A stretch of DNA of 64,000 nucleotides, from contig JAOASG010000015.1 in NCBI GenBank assembly GCA_025210235.1, positions 42,151-106,150 of the forward strand, written 5' to 3'. This document shows positions 27,855 through 37,197 of the stretch, in pieces; position 1 is the stretch's first letter, and each line of letters starts with the position of its first letter. Made by a program: the position numbers and the translations under genes. Origin of the DNA: Vallitalea sp. (GTDB lineage Bacteria > Bacillota > Clostridia > Lachnospirales > Vallitaleaceae). A model generated the notes under the pieces. It was not told the origin of the DNA. It saw only the letters and a program-made list of their open reading frames with translations, and did not search any database.

Positions 27855-27861
27855 AAATATA

Positions 27862-27882
27862 ATTGAACTATTTTAGTTCAAT
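27862..27882 (+). terminator. Hairpin after the PHP gene
   Basis: ATTGAACTA, loop TTT, TAGTTCAAT is a perfect 9-bp stem eight bases after the stop codon. It lacks a good T-run, so termination strength is uncertain. Confidence 0.5.
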
Positions 27883-28133
27883 TCATATATATCAAATGTG
27901 TATTAATACATTATAATGTTATTTATTAATCACATTATTATATATTGAAACATGACAATTTAGATTGACTTATTAATTAAAGCTTGAATATATGAATTGA
28001 TTTTATTAAGTAGATTAAATGATATATTCATTTGTTATATTAATTATGTAAGCAGTTAATAACTTGTAAAACTTGTAGAAAAGAAGATAATTATTTTATT
28101 ATAATGAATATAATAGACATTATCTTAAATTGC

Positions 28134-28151
28134 ATGTTAAATATATAACAT
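28134..28151 (+). promoter_or_regulatory. Candidate Rex (redox-sensing repressor) operator before the hydrogenase operon
   Basis: Inside the perfect inverted repeat CATGTTA-N6-TAACATG (28133-28152), the 18 bases from 28134 match the Rex consensus TTGTTAANNNNTTAACAA at 11 of 14 defined positions. It lies about 130 bp before hydC. Promoter hexamers around it are ambiguous (TATAAT at 28100-28105 and 28109-28114). The rest of the 427-bp gap shows no gene. Confidence 0.5.
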
Positions 28152-28281
28152 GGGTTAGCGCTATAGTATATATTAGAATTAGGTGCTACAAAGTTTTTAA
28201 TATCAATTTTTTATACTTTAGTAAATTAACCTTAATAAAGTTAATTCATAATGCACACTAAATAATTAAGGAGGTAAGAAA

Positions 28282-28761
28282 ATGGCAGCTAATACAGCAT
28301 TAACAGATGAAAAGTTTCAAGAATTGGAACAGTATATTGATGCAATGCCAACTACAAAAGGAGAACTTATTCGTGTTTTACACAAAGCACAAGAAATTTT
28401 TGGATATTTACCAAAAGAAGTACAAAAATTTGTAGGAAAGAAATTAAATGTTTCAACATCAAAAGTATTTGGGGTAGTTAGTTTTTACTCTTACTTTACA
28501 ATGACACCAAAAGGTGAATTTAATATTTCTGTATGTATGGGTACAGCATGTTATGTTAGAGGAGCTGATAAGGTTCTTGACGAACTTAAGAAAGAACTTC
28601 AAATTGAAGTTGGAGAAACAACACCAGATGGAAAATTTTCACTTACATCACTTCGTTGTGTAGGGGCTTGTGGACTTGCTCCTGTTGTTATGGTAGGAGA
28701 AAAAGTATATGGGCGAGTAGAAGCCAATATGGTTAAAGATATTCTTTTAGAATACAAATAA
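28282..28761 (+). CDS. hydC: NuoE-like [2Fe-2S] subunit of the NADH-dependent hydrogenase (HydC)
   Basis: The 159-residue protein is a thioredoxin-like [2Fe-2S] ferredoxin of the NuoE/HydC family. Ligands are visible as C-x4-C in VCMGTACYVRGA (about residues 92-97) and C-x3-C in LRCVGACGLAP (about 133-137). The N-terminal helical part (about 10-60) includes VQKFVGKKLN. It is the small subunit of the trimeric, usually electron-bifurcating hydrogenase. GGAGG precedes the ATG. The other subunits follow downstream. Confidence 0.93.
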   Translation: MAANTALTDEKFQELEQYIDAMPTTKGELIRVLHKAQEIFGYLPKEVQKFVGKKLNVSTSKVFGVVSFYSYFTMTPKGEFNISVCMGTACYVRGADKVLDELKKELQIEVGETTPDGKFSLTSLRCVGACGLAPVVMVGEKVYGRVEANMVKDILLEYK

Positions 28762-28838
28762 TTATATCTATATATAAGTAAATATTAAGCGAATTATTTA
28801 TGAGCTTTATGTAAAATAATCTTGAAGGAGGAATATAA

Positions 28839-29234
28839 ATGGCAAAAATTAAATCTTTTGAAGAACTTAAAAAAATTAAAGATCAAGTTCAAGCAAACGT
28901 TGAATTAAGAGAGAAAAGCGAAAACATTAGTAATTTAATACAAATAAAAGTTGCCATGGCGACATGTGGTATAGCATCAGGTGCTAGAGAAGTTATGAAT
29001 TATTTAATGGATGAACTAGCAAAAGAAGGTATTAATAATGTTGTTGTAACTCAAACTGGTTGTATGGGATATTGTTATGCTGAACCTACAATAGAAGTAA
29101 CTATGCCAGATAAAGAACCAGTTGTATATGGGAATGTTACATTAGAAAGAGCAAAAGATGTTATAGAGAAACATATTAAAAAAGGTGAATTAATTGATGG
29201 AATAATACCTGTTACTCATAAAACTATTGAATAA
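28839..29234 (+). CDS. (2Fe-2S) ferredoxin-domain protein of the hydrogenase operon
   Basis: The 131-residue protein has a thioredoxin-like ferredoxin fold with ATCGIASGAREVM (about residues 41-53) and QTGCMGYCYAEP (about 73-84). Only three cysteines are present, so one cluster ligand of the canonical four is absent or replaced, which is common to this small family in clostridial hydrogenase operons as far as I recall. A charged helical N-terminus (about 1-35) precedes the domain. It lies between hydC and hydB and is likely an accessory electron-transfer subunit. GGAGG is the ribosome binding site. Confidence 0.85.
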   Translation: MAKIKSFEELKKIKDQVQANVELREKSENISNLIQIKVAMATCGIASGAREVMNYLMDELAKEGINNVVVTQTGCMGYCYAEPTIEVTMPDKEPVVYGNVTLERAKDVIEKHIKKGELIDGIIPVTHKTIE

Positions 29235-29256
29235 TAAATGTTAGGAGGCTTAAAAG

Positions 29257-31050
29257 ATGTCTAGCTATAAAATGCACATATTAGTATGTGGAGGTACTGG
29301 ATGTAAATCTGCAAGTTCTGATAAAATAGTTGAAAATTTAAAAGAGCATTTAAAAAATAATAATATGGACCAAGAGGTAAAAGTACTAAAAACAGGTTGT
29401 TTTGGTTTTTGCGAAAAAGGTCCAGTTGTAAAAATAACACCAGATAATACATTTTATGTTCAAGTACAACCAGAAGATGCTGAAGAAATTGTTAAAGAAC
29501 ATATAGTAAAAGGTAGAAAAGTAGAAAGATTATTATTTGAAGATCCAGAAACACAAGAAAGAGTTAGTGATTCTAAACACATGGATTTCTACAAAAAGCA
29601 AATGCGTATTGCTCTTAGAAACTGTGGTTTTATTGATCCTAATAACATTAATGAATACATTGCACGTGATGGATATCATGCATTAGGTAAAGTTTTAACA
29701 GAAATGACACCTGCTGATGTAATTTCCTTAATGAAAGAATCAGGTCTTAGAGGTCGTGGAGGCGGAGGATTCCCTACAGGATTAAAATGGGAATTTGCAA
29801 GTAGATACGATGCAGATCAAAAGTATGTAGTATGTAATGCTGATGAAGGAGATCCAGGAGCATTTATGGATCGTTCTATATTAGAAGGAGACCCTCATAG
29901 TGTAGTAGAGGCTATGGCTATTTGTGGTTATTCAATAGGAGCTACAAAAGGTAAAGTATATATTCGTGCAGAATATCCTCTAGCAATTAAGAGATTGCAA
30001 AAAGCTATTGATGATGCAAGAGAAGTTGGATTATTAGGCACAGATATAATGGGTACTGGATTTGAATTTGATATTGATCTTACATATGGGGCGGGAGCAT
30101 TCGTATGTGGAGAAGAAACAGCACTTATTCATTCCATGGAAGGTGAACGTGGAGAGCCAACAACTAAACCACCATTCCCAGCTGAATCTGGATATTGGGG
30201 AAAACCAACAAATGTTAACAATGTTGAGACATTTGCAAATGTACCAGTTATAATCCTAAAAGGTGCTGAATGGTATAACAAAATTGGTACAGAAAAATCA
30301 AAAGGTACAAAAGTATTCGCTTTAGCAGGTAAAATAAATAATGTAGGACTTATTGAGGTACCTATGGGAACAACTCTTAGAGAAGTTATTTATGATATTG
30401 GTGGAGGAATTAAGAATGGCAAGAAATTTAAAGCTGTTCAAACTGGTGGACCATCAGGTGGATGTTTAACAGAAAAAGATTTAGATACACCAATTGATTT
30501 TGATAACTTAATTGCAAAAGGTTCTATGATGGGATCAGGTGGTATGATTGTTATGGATGAAGACGATTGTATGCCAGCAGTTGCTAAATTCTACTTAGAG
30601 TTTACAGAAGAAGAGTCATGTGGTAAGTGTACTCCTTGTCGTATAGGAACTAAGAGATTAAGTGAGTTATTAGATTTAATTACTAAAGGAAAAGGTACAA
30701 TGGAGCATTTAGATGAACTTAAGAGATTAAGTCGTGTAATTAAAGATACTGCTCTTTGTGGATTAGGACAAACTGCACCTAACCCAGTATTATCTACATT
30801 AGATATTTTCTGGGATGAGTATGTGGCTCACGTTAAAGATAAAGAATGTCCAGCAGGTAAATGTCAAGACTTATTAAAATATTACATTCTTGAAGATAAA
30901 TGTATTGGATGTACTGCATGTTCAAGAGTCTGTCCAGTTTCTGCTATTTCGGGTACAGTTAAAAAACCACATAGTATTGATGTTGAAACATGTATTAAAT
31001 GTGGAGCTTGTATGGATAAATGTAAATTTGGTGCAATTATTAAAAAATAA
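29257..31050 (+). CDS. hydB: NuoF-like NADH-binding subunit of the [FeFe]-hydrogenase (HydB)
   Basis: The 597-residue protein has an N-terminal thioredoxin-like [2Fe-2S] domain (about residues 1-100; VCGGTGCKS and TGCFGFCEKGP), a NuoF core with the NADH site GRGGGGFPTGLKWEF (about 166-180) and FMN loop NADEGDPGAFMDR (about 195-207), a [4Fe-4S] site ESCGKCTPCRIGTKR (about 454-468) with its fourth Cys in LCGLGQT, and a C-terminal 2x[4Fe-4S] domain (CIGCTACSRVCP and CIKCGACMDKC, about 548-591). It takes electrons from NADH and, in the family, from reduced ferredoxin. GGAGG precedes the ATG. Confidence 0.95.
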   Translation: MSSYKMHILVCGGTGCKSASSDKIVENLKEHLKNNNMDQEVKVLKTGCFGFCEKGPVVKITPDNTFYVQVQPEDAEEIVKEHIVKGRKVERLLFEDPETQERVSDSKHMDFYKKQMRIALRNCGFIDPNNINEYIARDGYHALGKVLTEMTPADVISLMKESGLRGRGGGGFPTGLKWEFASRYDADQKYVVCNADEGDPGAFMDRSILEGDPHSVVEAMAICGYSIGATKGKVYIRAEYPLAIKRLQKAIDDAREVGLLGTDIMGTGFEFDIDLTYGAGAFVCGEETALIHSMEGERGEPTTKPPFPAESGYWGKPTNVNNVETFANVPVIILKGAEWYNKIGTEKSKGTKVFALAGKINNVGLIEVPMGTTLREVIYDIGGGIKNGKKFKAVQTGGPSGGCLTEKDLDTPIDFDNLIAKGSMMGSGGMIVMDEDDCMPAVAKFYLEFTEEESCGKCTPCRIGTKRLSELLDLITKGKGTMEHLDELKRLSRVIKDTALCGLGQTAPNPVLSTLDIFWDEYVAHVKDKECPAGKCQDLLKYYILEDKCIGCTACSRVCPVSAISGTVKKPHSIDVETCIKCGACMDKCKFGAIIKK

Positions 31051-31091
31051 TAAGAAACGTATATATATTCTAGAAAAAGGAGTGTAACCTA

Positions 31092-32855
31092 ATGTCAGAG
31101 GTAAAAATTACTATTGATGGTAAAGAAGTACATGTACCAAAAGGTAGTACAATTTTAGATGCTGCAAAAAAACTAGACATTCATATTCCAACACTATGTC
31201 ATTTAGATTTACATGATACAAAAATGGTTAATAAAGTTGCTTCATGTCGTATCTGTGTTGTTGAAGTTGAAGGTAGAAGGAATTTAGCACCATCATGTGC
31301 TACTCCTGTAGTTGATGGTATGGTAGTTAAAACAAATACAATAAGAGTATTAGACGCTAGAAAAACAGTACTTGAATTATTATTATCTGATCATCCAAAA
31401 GATTGTTTAACATGTGCAAAATCAGGTAAATGTGATTTGCAAGATTTAGCAGAGAAATTCGGTGTAAGAGAAATAAGAGTAACTGGTGATGCTCAATCAA
31501 CATATAAACAAGATTATTCACCTGCGATAATAAGGGATATGGATAAATGTATTATGTGTAGAAGATGTGAGACAATGTGTAATGAAGTTCAAACTGTTGG
31601 AGCACTTTCAGCAATTAACAGAGGATTTGATGCAGTTGTATCTCCAGCTTTTGAGTCACCATTATCAGAAACAGTATGTACACATTGTGGACAATGTGTT
31701 GCTGTATGTCCAGTAGGAGCTTTAACAGAAAATGATCATACATGGAAAGTTGTAGAAGCATTAGCTGATCCAGAAAAATTTGTTGTAGTTCAAACAGCTC
31801 CAGCTGTAAGAGTTGCAATTGGTGAAGAATTTGGAAGAGAACCTGGTTCAATAGTTACAGGTCAAATGGTAACTGCACTAAGATCTTTAGGTTTTGATCG
31901 TGTATTTGATACAGATTTTGCTGCAGACTTAACAATAATGGAAGAAGGAACCGAGTTACTTGGAAGACTTAATAAATTTTTAGAAGGAGACAAGAACGTT
32001 CCATTACCAATTTTGACATCTTGTTGTCCAGCGTGGGTTAACTTTATTGAAAGTCAATTCCCAGATTTAATTGATATTCCATCATCAGCTAAATCACCAC
32101 AACAAATGTTTGGTGCAGTAGCAAAATCATTTTTAGCAGAGAAAATGAACATACCAAGAGAAAAAATGGTAGTTGTTTCTGTTATGCCATGTCTAGCAAA
32201 GAAATATGAAGCAGCTAGAGATGAATTTAAAGTTGATGGTAATCCAGATGTTGATATATCTATTTCTACAAGAGAGTTAGCTCATTTAATTAAGAGAGCA
32301 AATATTAATCTATTAGAATTAGAAGAATCAGAGTTTGATAACCCATTAGGAGAGTCTACTGGTGCGGCTGTTATTTTTGGTTCAACAGGTGGTGTTATTG
32401 AGGCTGCTACTAGAACTGCTTATGAACTTCATACAGGAAAAACTCTTAATAAAGTGGACTTTGAAGAATTAAGAGGCTTTGATGGTGTAAGAGTTGCATC
32501 TGTACAAATGGATGACTTTACATTAAATATTGGTATTGCTCATGGTCTAGGAAATGCAAGAAAATTACTAGAAGAAGTACAAAGTGGTAATCCAAGAAAT
32601 CTACATGCGATTGAAATTATGGCATGTCCAGGTGGATGTATTGGTGGTGGAGGACAACCTTTCCATCATGGAAACTCAGAAATACTTAAAAAACGTATGG
32701 CTGCAATTTATGAAGTTGACAGTAATAAACCTTTAAGAAAATCACATGAAAATCCATCAATTACAGCATTATACGAACAATACCTTGGAGAACCAATGAG
32801 TGAGTTATCTCACAAATTACTTCACACTCATTATCATGTAAAAGATAGAGTTTAA
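31092..32855 (+). CDS. hydA: [FeFe]-hydrogenase catalytic subunit (HydA)
   Basis: The 587-residue protein has an N-terminal [2Fe-2S] plant-type domain (about residues 1-78), a His-ligated [4Fe-4S] site (HPKDCLTCAKSGKCDL, about 101-116), two [4Fe-4S] clusters (CIMCRRCETMC and CTHCGQCVAVCP) and the H-cluster domain with all three signatures: TSCCPAW (L1, about 310-316), MPCLAKKYE (L2, about 366-374) and EIMACPGGCIGGGGQP (L3, about 511-526). With HydB and HydC it matches the A3 group, whose members oxidise NADH plus reduced ferredoxin to make H2. The maturases HydE, HydF and HydG are not in the window. AAAAAGGAG is the ribosome binding site. Confidence 0.96.
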   Translation: MSEVKITIDGKEVHVPKGSTILDAAKKLDIHIPTLCHLDLHDTKMVNKVASCRICVVEVEGRRNLAPSCATPVVDGMVVKTNTIRVLDARKTVLELLLSDHPKDCLTCAKSGKCDLQDLAEKFGVREIRVTGDAQSTYKQDYSPAIIRDMDKCIMCRRCETMCNEVQTVGALSAINRGFDAVVSPAFESPLSETVCTHCGQCVAVCPVGALTENDHTWKVVEALADPEKFVVVQTAPAVRVAIGEEFGREPGSIVTGQMVTALRSLGFDRVFDTDFAADLTIMEEGTELLGRLNKFLEGDKNVPLPILTSCCPAWVNFIESQFPDLIDIPSSAKSPQQMFGAVAKSFLAEKMNIPREKMVVVSVMPCLAKKYEAARDEFKVDGNPDVDISISTRELAHLIKRANINLLELEESEFDNPLGESTGAAVIFGSTGGVIEAATRTAYELHTGKTLNKVDFEELRGFDGVRVASVQMDDFTLNIGIAHGLGNARKLLEEVQSGNPRNLHAIEIMACPGGCIGGGGQPFHHGNSEILKKRMAAIYEVDSNKPLRKSHENPSITALYEQYLGEPMSELSHKLLHTHYHVKDRV

Positions 32856-32919
32856 TTTAATAAAATATAAGTGGCAAAAAATAAACACTATAAATAATTT
32901 TGCATCACATAATATAATT

Positions 32920-32960
32920 GGCTCAGTACTTAGCAGATGCTTTTTACTGGGTCTTTTATT
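32920..32960 (+). terminator. Terminator of the hydrogenase operon
   Basis: GGCTCAGTA (32920-32928) pairs with TACTGGGTC (32945-32953) as RNA using two G-U pairs, with a 16-base loop and a following T-rich tract. Confidence 0.65.
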
Positions 32961-33056
32961 ATATTCTTATAATAAATTTCCTTAATAATAATGGAATAAA
33001 TAAATGTAGTGTATTAGAAAATTGTCTGATAATTTATTGTTAACATAAAATTTTGC

Positions 33057-33178
33057 TGTTGATAAGTATCCACATTTATTAGATAAAAATTGATACTAAA
33101 TTAGGTTATTCACAGAGTTATACACATTATCCACAGATATTATAGTTTATATAAGTTAAAAAAAGATATTAATCCACA
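33057..33178 (+). promoter_or_regulatory. DnaA-box cluster
   Basis: Six 9-mers match TTATCCACA with at most one or two changes: TGTTGATAA at 33057 (minus-strand box), GTATCCACA at 33066, TTATTCACA at 33106, TTATACACA at 33118, the perfect TTATCCACA at 33127 and TAATCCACA at 33170. Two are directly abutting (33118-33135). The cluster lies in the 478-bp gap between the hydrogenase terminator and hpf, in AT-rich DNA. No dnaA or dnaN gene is nearby. Confidence 0.7.
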
Positions 33179-33333
33179 TAATAAAACAAAAATCTCATTT
33201 ATTTGGCAGAAAATTATAATTAGAATAAATATAAAAATTAAAGTTAATAAAAAGGATTTATTGATTGAATATCGAATATAATAATATAGACTATATACTG
33301 AAAGTCTATGATATATTGGAAGGAGTTGGTAGT

Positions 33334-33867
33334 ATGCGTTACATTATAAGTGGGAAAAACATTGAAATAACTAAAGCATTAAGAGAAGCAACTATCGATA
33401 AGTTGAGTAAAATGGAAAAGTATTTTACTCCGGATAACGAAGCTCAGATAACAATGAGCGTTCAGAAATTAAGGCATATAATAGAAGTTACCATTCCAAT
33501 TAAGGGTAGTATAATAAGAGCAGAAGAATCTGCAGAGAATATGTATACTGCTATAGATAAAGTTGTTGATGTATTAGAAAGACAACTTTTAAGGCATAAA
33601 AATAAGCTAATTTCACGACATCATAATGGAACTTTTAAAAATGACTTTATTAATGAAACAATGAATGATGACTTAGATGATAGTAAAATTGAGATAGTTA
33701 GAACTAAACGTTTTGCAATGAAACCGATGGATGTTGAAGAAGCTTGTTTAGAAATGGATTTATTAGGGCATGACTTTTTCGTATTTATGAATGGAGAAAC
33801 AGATGAAGTAAATGTAGTATATAAAAGAAAAAATGGAGCTTATGGATTGATTGAGCCAACATTTTAA
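33334..33867 (+). CDS. hpf: Long-form ribosome hibernation-promoting factor
   Basis: The 177-residue protein has the N-terminal RaiA/HPF domain (about residues 1-98; MRYIISGKNIEITKALRE) and the C-terminal dimerisation domain of long HPF (about 118-177; KRFAMKPMDVEEACLEMDLL, FFVFMN, VVYKRKNGAYGLIEP). Long HPF dimerises 70S ribosomes into inactive 100S particles in stationary phase. I choose ATG 33334 because GGAAGGAG lies directly before it; the frame is open upstream to 33265 but those 23 residues are not family-like. A strong terminator follows, so it is a single-gene unit ahead of secA. Confidence 0.94.
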   Translation: MRYIISGKNIEITKALREATIDKLSKMEKYFTPDNEAQITMSVQKLRHIIEVTIPIKGSIIRAEESAENMYTAIDKVVDVLERQLLRHKNKLISRHHNGTFKNDFINETMNDDLDDSKIEIVRTKRFAMKPMDVEEACLEMDLLGHDFFVFMNGETDEVNVVYKRKNGAYGLIEPTF

Positions 33868-33870
33868 ATG

Positions 33871-33899
33871 AAATGGAACCCTAAGGGGTTCCATTTTTT
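33871..33899 (+). terminator. Strong terminator after hpf
   Basis: AAATGGAACCC, loop TAAG, GGGTTCCATTT and a T-run form a perfect 11-bp stem. Confidence 0.93.
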
Positions 33900-33990
33900 A
33901 AGGGCATTCGGCTATAGCATGAAAACAAGAAAAACTAAGTTCATTCCAGAATAGTTTCCTAAAAATTAAAAACTCCTCAAGAGTTATAAG

Positions 33991-34019
33991 TTGAATAAAA
34001 GTAAGATTAGTGGTAAAAT
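33991..34019 (+). promoter_or_regulatory. Promoter ahead of the small exported protein and secA
   Basis: TTGAAT (33991-33996), 17 bp, TGGTAAAAT with the -10 at 34014-34019. No terminator is visible between here and secA, so the transcript could cover both genes. Confidence 0.55.
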
Positions 34020-34119
34020 ATTGGGGACTTATAAATTTAAAATATTCTTTTTAAATTATTTAATAAATAAATATTATTGTAATTTGACTATTAATAGATA
34101 AAAAAATTGGAGATATGAA

Positions 34120-34476
34120 ATGAACAAAAAATATAAAACTTCGATATCCTTTTTAGGGATATTTTTAATATACTTGGTATGTGTACCTACTATTAATATA
34201 ACACAATTAAATATTCAAGTACAGAATGATTCAATAACTCGTATCTCTACGTTAAGACAGTGGAATATTAGATATGTACTTACTAAGTCTATTAAAAAAA
34301 TACCTAATAGATTTAATAACTATGATTTGTATTTTAGTACACCTAATAATGATGTCTATAATTATTATATTAATAATTATTATATAGATCAAGACAATAA
34401 AATAAGTAGAAATGGAACTTATTTGGAGTATAAAGTTACATTAAATAAGATGAATAATAAGTTTATTTATTGTTAA
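34120..34476 (+). CDS. Small exported or membrane-anchored protein of unknown function, directly upstream of secA
   Basis: The 118-residue product is not a family I recognise. It begins with a basic stretch and a hydrophobic helix (about residues 8-27, SISFLGIFLIYLVCVPT) like a signal peptide or anchor, followed by a polar, Asn- and Tyr-rich domain without metal or catalytic motifs, ending in NKFIYC. GGAGATATGAA supplies a good ribosome binding site and its own promoter lies upstream. The gap to secA is 133 bp with a second possible promoter (TTGTTA 34500-34505, TATTAT 34522-34527). The position recalls secM, a secretion-monitoring arrest peptide gene before secA in enteric bacteria, but no known arrest motif is visible. 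Confidence 0.65.
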   Translation: MNKKYKTSISFLGIFLIYLVCVPTINITQLNIQVQNDSITRISTLRQWNIRYVLTKSIKKIPNRFNNYDLYFSTPNNDVYNYYINNYYIDQDNKISRNGTYLEYKVTLNKMNNKFIYC

Positions 34477-34609
34477 TATAATATTGAATGATTATATCTT
34501 TGTTAATTAGTCAATATTGAATATTATTATTTAGAATGTTACAATTAAACTTATATTTTGCTTATTAAGTAAAACGGAAATTATCTTATATAATGGAAGG
34601 TGAAAATAG

Positions 34610-37183
34610 ATGAAATTATTAGAAAAAATATTTGGAAACCATAGTACTAAAGAAATTAAGAGGATTATCCCTCTTGTAGATAAAATAGAAGCTCTTGAGC
34701 CAGAGATGGAAAAATTATCAGATGAGCAACTCAAAATGAAAACAACTGAATTTAGAGAAAGATTAAAAAATGGAGAAACTTTAGACGATATATTAGTTGA
34801 AGCATATGCAGTTGTACGAGAAGCTTCTAAACGCGCAGTTGATATAAGACCATATAGAGTACAGCTAATTGGTGCTATCATATTGCATCAAGGTAGAATA
34901 GCTGAAATGAAAACAGGTGAAGGAAAAACTTTTGTAGCGCCTTTTGCCGCATATCTTAATGCTCTGGATGGAAAAGGTGTACATGTAGTCACTGTAAATG
35001 ATTATTTAGCAACTCGTGACGCAGAAAATATAGGAAGAATTCATGAGTTTTTAGGTTTAACAGTAGGTGTTATTGTTAATGGTATTGATAACGAACAAAG
35101 AAAAGCCGCTTATAACTGTGATATTACATACGGTACAAATAATGAATTTGGTTTTGATTATCTAAGAGATAATATGGTTATCTATAAAGATGAAATGGTA
35201 CAAAGAGAATTAAATTATGTTGTTATTGACGAAGTTGACTCTGTTTTAATTGATGAAGCTAGGACTCCATTAATAATATCAGGAAGTAGTAGTAAATCAA
35301 CTAATCTTTATCAACAAGCAGATATAATAGCCAAGAGATTAATAAAAGGAAAAGTAATTGGTGAAGTTACTAAAATGAGTACTTTACTTAATGAAGAAAT
35401 AAAAGAAGAAGGAGATTTTGTTGTAGATGAAAAAGCAAAATCTGTATCTTTAACAGCAGATGGAATTAAAAAAGTTGAACAATACTTTCAAATTGAAAAC
35501 TTAGCTGATCCAGAAAATATGGAAATCCAACATCATGTTATACTAGCATTAAGAGCTCATAATACTATGTATAAAGATAAAGACTATGTAATTAAAGAAG
35601 AAGAAATAATCATTGTTGATGAATTTACTGGTAGATTAATGCCTGGAAGAAGATATTCTAATGGATTGCACCAAGCAATAGAGGCAAAAGAAAATGTTAA
35701 AGTACGTAGAGAAAGTAAAACATTAGCAACGATTACTTTCCAAAATTATTTTAATAAATATGATAAAAAATCAGGTATGACTGGTACAGCCTTAACAGAA
35801 GAAGAAGAATTTAGACAAATATATGGAATGGATGTAATTGCCATACCAACAAATGAGCCAGTTGTTAGAAAAGACCAACCAGACCAAGTATATAAATCAC
35901 ATGAAGAAAAAGTAAATGCTGTTATCGAAGATATAGCTGATTGTTATGATAGAGGACAGCCAGTTTTAGTTGGTACTATTACAATAGAATCTTCAGAAGA
36001 ATTAAGTAAAAAATTGAAGAAAAAAGGTGTTCAACATAAAGTACTAAACGCAAAATATCATGAAAAAGAAGCTGAAATTGTAGCTATGGCAGGTCAAAAA
36101 GGAGCAGTTACTATTGCTACAAATATGGCTGGTCGTGGTACAGACATTAAACTAGGAGAAGATGTTGTTGAATTAGGTGGACTTAAAATAATTGGAACAG
36201 AACGACATGAATCAAGACGTATTGATAATCAGTTAAGAGGACGTTCAGGACGTCAAGGAGATCCTGGAGAATCTAAATTCTATATTTCTCTTGATGATGA
36301 TTTAATGAGATTGTTTGGTTCTGATAGAATGAAAAATACAGTAACAAAATTAGGACTTCCAGAGGGAGAGCCTATTGCAGCTGGAATTCTATCAAATGCT
36401 ATAGAAAATGCACAGAAAAAGGTAGAAGGAAATAACTTTTCTATAAGAAAACATTTATTAGATTATGACCAAGTTATGAATGAACAAAGAGAAATTATAT
36501 ATGGTGAAAGAAAGACAGTTCTTGAAGGCGACAATATGAGAGATTTTATCTTAAATATGATAAAAGAGATTATTGATAGATATGTAGAAGCTCATACTGG
36601 AGAAGAACCATATTTTGATAATTGGGATATACCAGGGCTTATAGAATCTTTAGGTGAAATTATACCTATTTCATCTATAAATATAACAGAAGAAGAGCGA
36701 GAAACTATTACCAAGGAAAATTTAAAAGATAAATTATATAATGATGCAATAAGTATATATGAACAAAAAGAGAATGAATTTGATGAAGAAGAAATGATGC
36801 GTGAAGCAGAACGTGTTATTTTATTAAAAGCTATAGACCAAAAATGGATGGATCATATAGATAGTATGGATCAAATGCGTCAAGGTATTGGATTACGTGC
36901 ATATGGACAAAGAGATCCACTAGTAGAATATAAATTTATTGGATTTGATATGTTTGAAGAAATGTCAAATAATATACAAGAATCTACTGTTCGTACTTTA
37001 TATCGTATTAGACCTGCTAGAAAAATTGAAAGAGAAAGAGTTGCTAAGGTTACGTCTACAAATAGAGGGGAAGAAACAGCTAAACAGCCTGTTAGAAGAA
37101 AAGAAAGAAAAATTGGAAGAAATGAACCTTGTCCATGTGGAAGTGGCAAAAAATACAAACAATGTTGTGGTAAAAATTTATAA
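34610..37183 (+). CDS. secA: Preprotein translocase ATPase SecA
   Basis: The 857-residue protein is a canonical SecA. It shows Walker [12 protein letters not shown] (about residues 99-109), DEAD-like [19 protein letters not shown] (about 204-222), the second nucleotide-binding fold with [12 protein letters not shown] and [12 protein letters not shown], the helical scaffold and wing regions, and a C-terminal SEC-C zinc module [17 protein letters not shown] (about 838-854) that binds SecB-like partners, phospholipid or ribosomes. It drives proteins through SecYEG by ATP hydrolysis. GGAAGGTG precedes the ATG. prfB follows after 14 bp. Confidence 0.97.
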   Translation: MKLLEKIFGNHSTKEIKRIIPLVDKIEALEPEMEKLSDEQLKMKTTEFRERLKNGETLDDILVEAYAVVREASKRAVDIRPYRVQLIGAIILHQGRIAEMKTGEGKTFVAPFAAYLNALDGKGVHVVTVNDYLATRDAENIGRIHEFLGLTVGVIVNGIDNEQRKAAYNCDITYGTNNEFGFDYLRDNMVIYKDEMVQRELNYVVIDEVDSVLIDEARTPLIISGSSSKSTNLYQQADIIAKRLIKGKVIGEVTKMSTLLNEEIKEEGDFVVDEKAKSVSLTADGIKKVEQYFQIENLADPENMEIQHHVILALRAHNTMYKDKDYVIKEEEIIIVDEFTGRLMPGRRYSNGLHQAIEAKENVKVRRESKTLATITFQNYFNKYDKKSGMTGTALTEEEEFRQIYGMDVIAIPTNEPVVRKDQPDQVYKSHEEKVNAVIEDIADCYDRGQPVLVGTITIESSEELSKKLKKKGVQHKVLNAKYHEKEAEIVAMAGQKGAVTIATNMAGRGTDIKLGEDVVELGGLKIIGTERHESRRIDNQLRGRSGRQGDPGESKFYISLDDDLMRLFGSDRMKNTVTKLGLPEGEPIAAGILSNAIENAQKKVEGNNFSIRKHLLDYDQVMNEQREIIYGERKTVLEGDNMRDFILNMIKEIIDRYVEAHTGEEPYFDNWDIPGLIESLGEIIPISSINITEEERETITKENLKDKLYNDAISIYEQKENEFDEEEMMREAERVILLKAIDQKWMDHIDSMDQMRQGIGLRAYGQRDPLVEYKFIGFDMFEEMSNNIQESTVRTLYRIRPARKIERERVAKVTSTNRGEETAKQPVRRKERKIGRNEPCPCGSGKKYKQCCGKNL

Positions 37184-37197
37184 GAAGAGGTGATTAA

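Noticed and set aside
28200..28260. TTAAC...GTTAA inverted repeat at about 28226-28245 as the Rex site
   Set aside because: The half sites are too far apart (about 11 bases between TTAA units) for the Rex geometry; the 28134-28151 palindrome fits better.
33057..33178. DnaA-box cluster as the chromosomal replication origin
   Set aside because: No dnaA, dnaN, rpmH or gyrase genes are near, and no clear AT-rich unwinding element with a DnaA-trio could be recognised. It is kept as a DnaA-box cluster only.
34589..34594. TATAAT as the secA promoter
   Set aside because: It touches the secA ribosome binding site (GGAAGG 34595-34600), so a transcript starting there would lack it.
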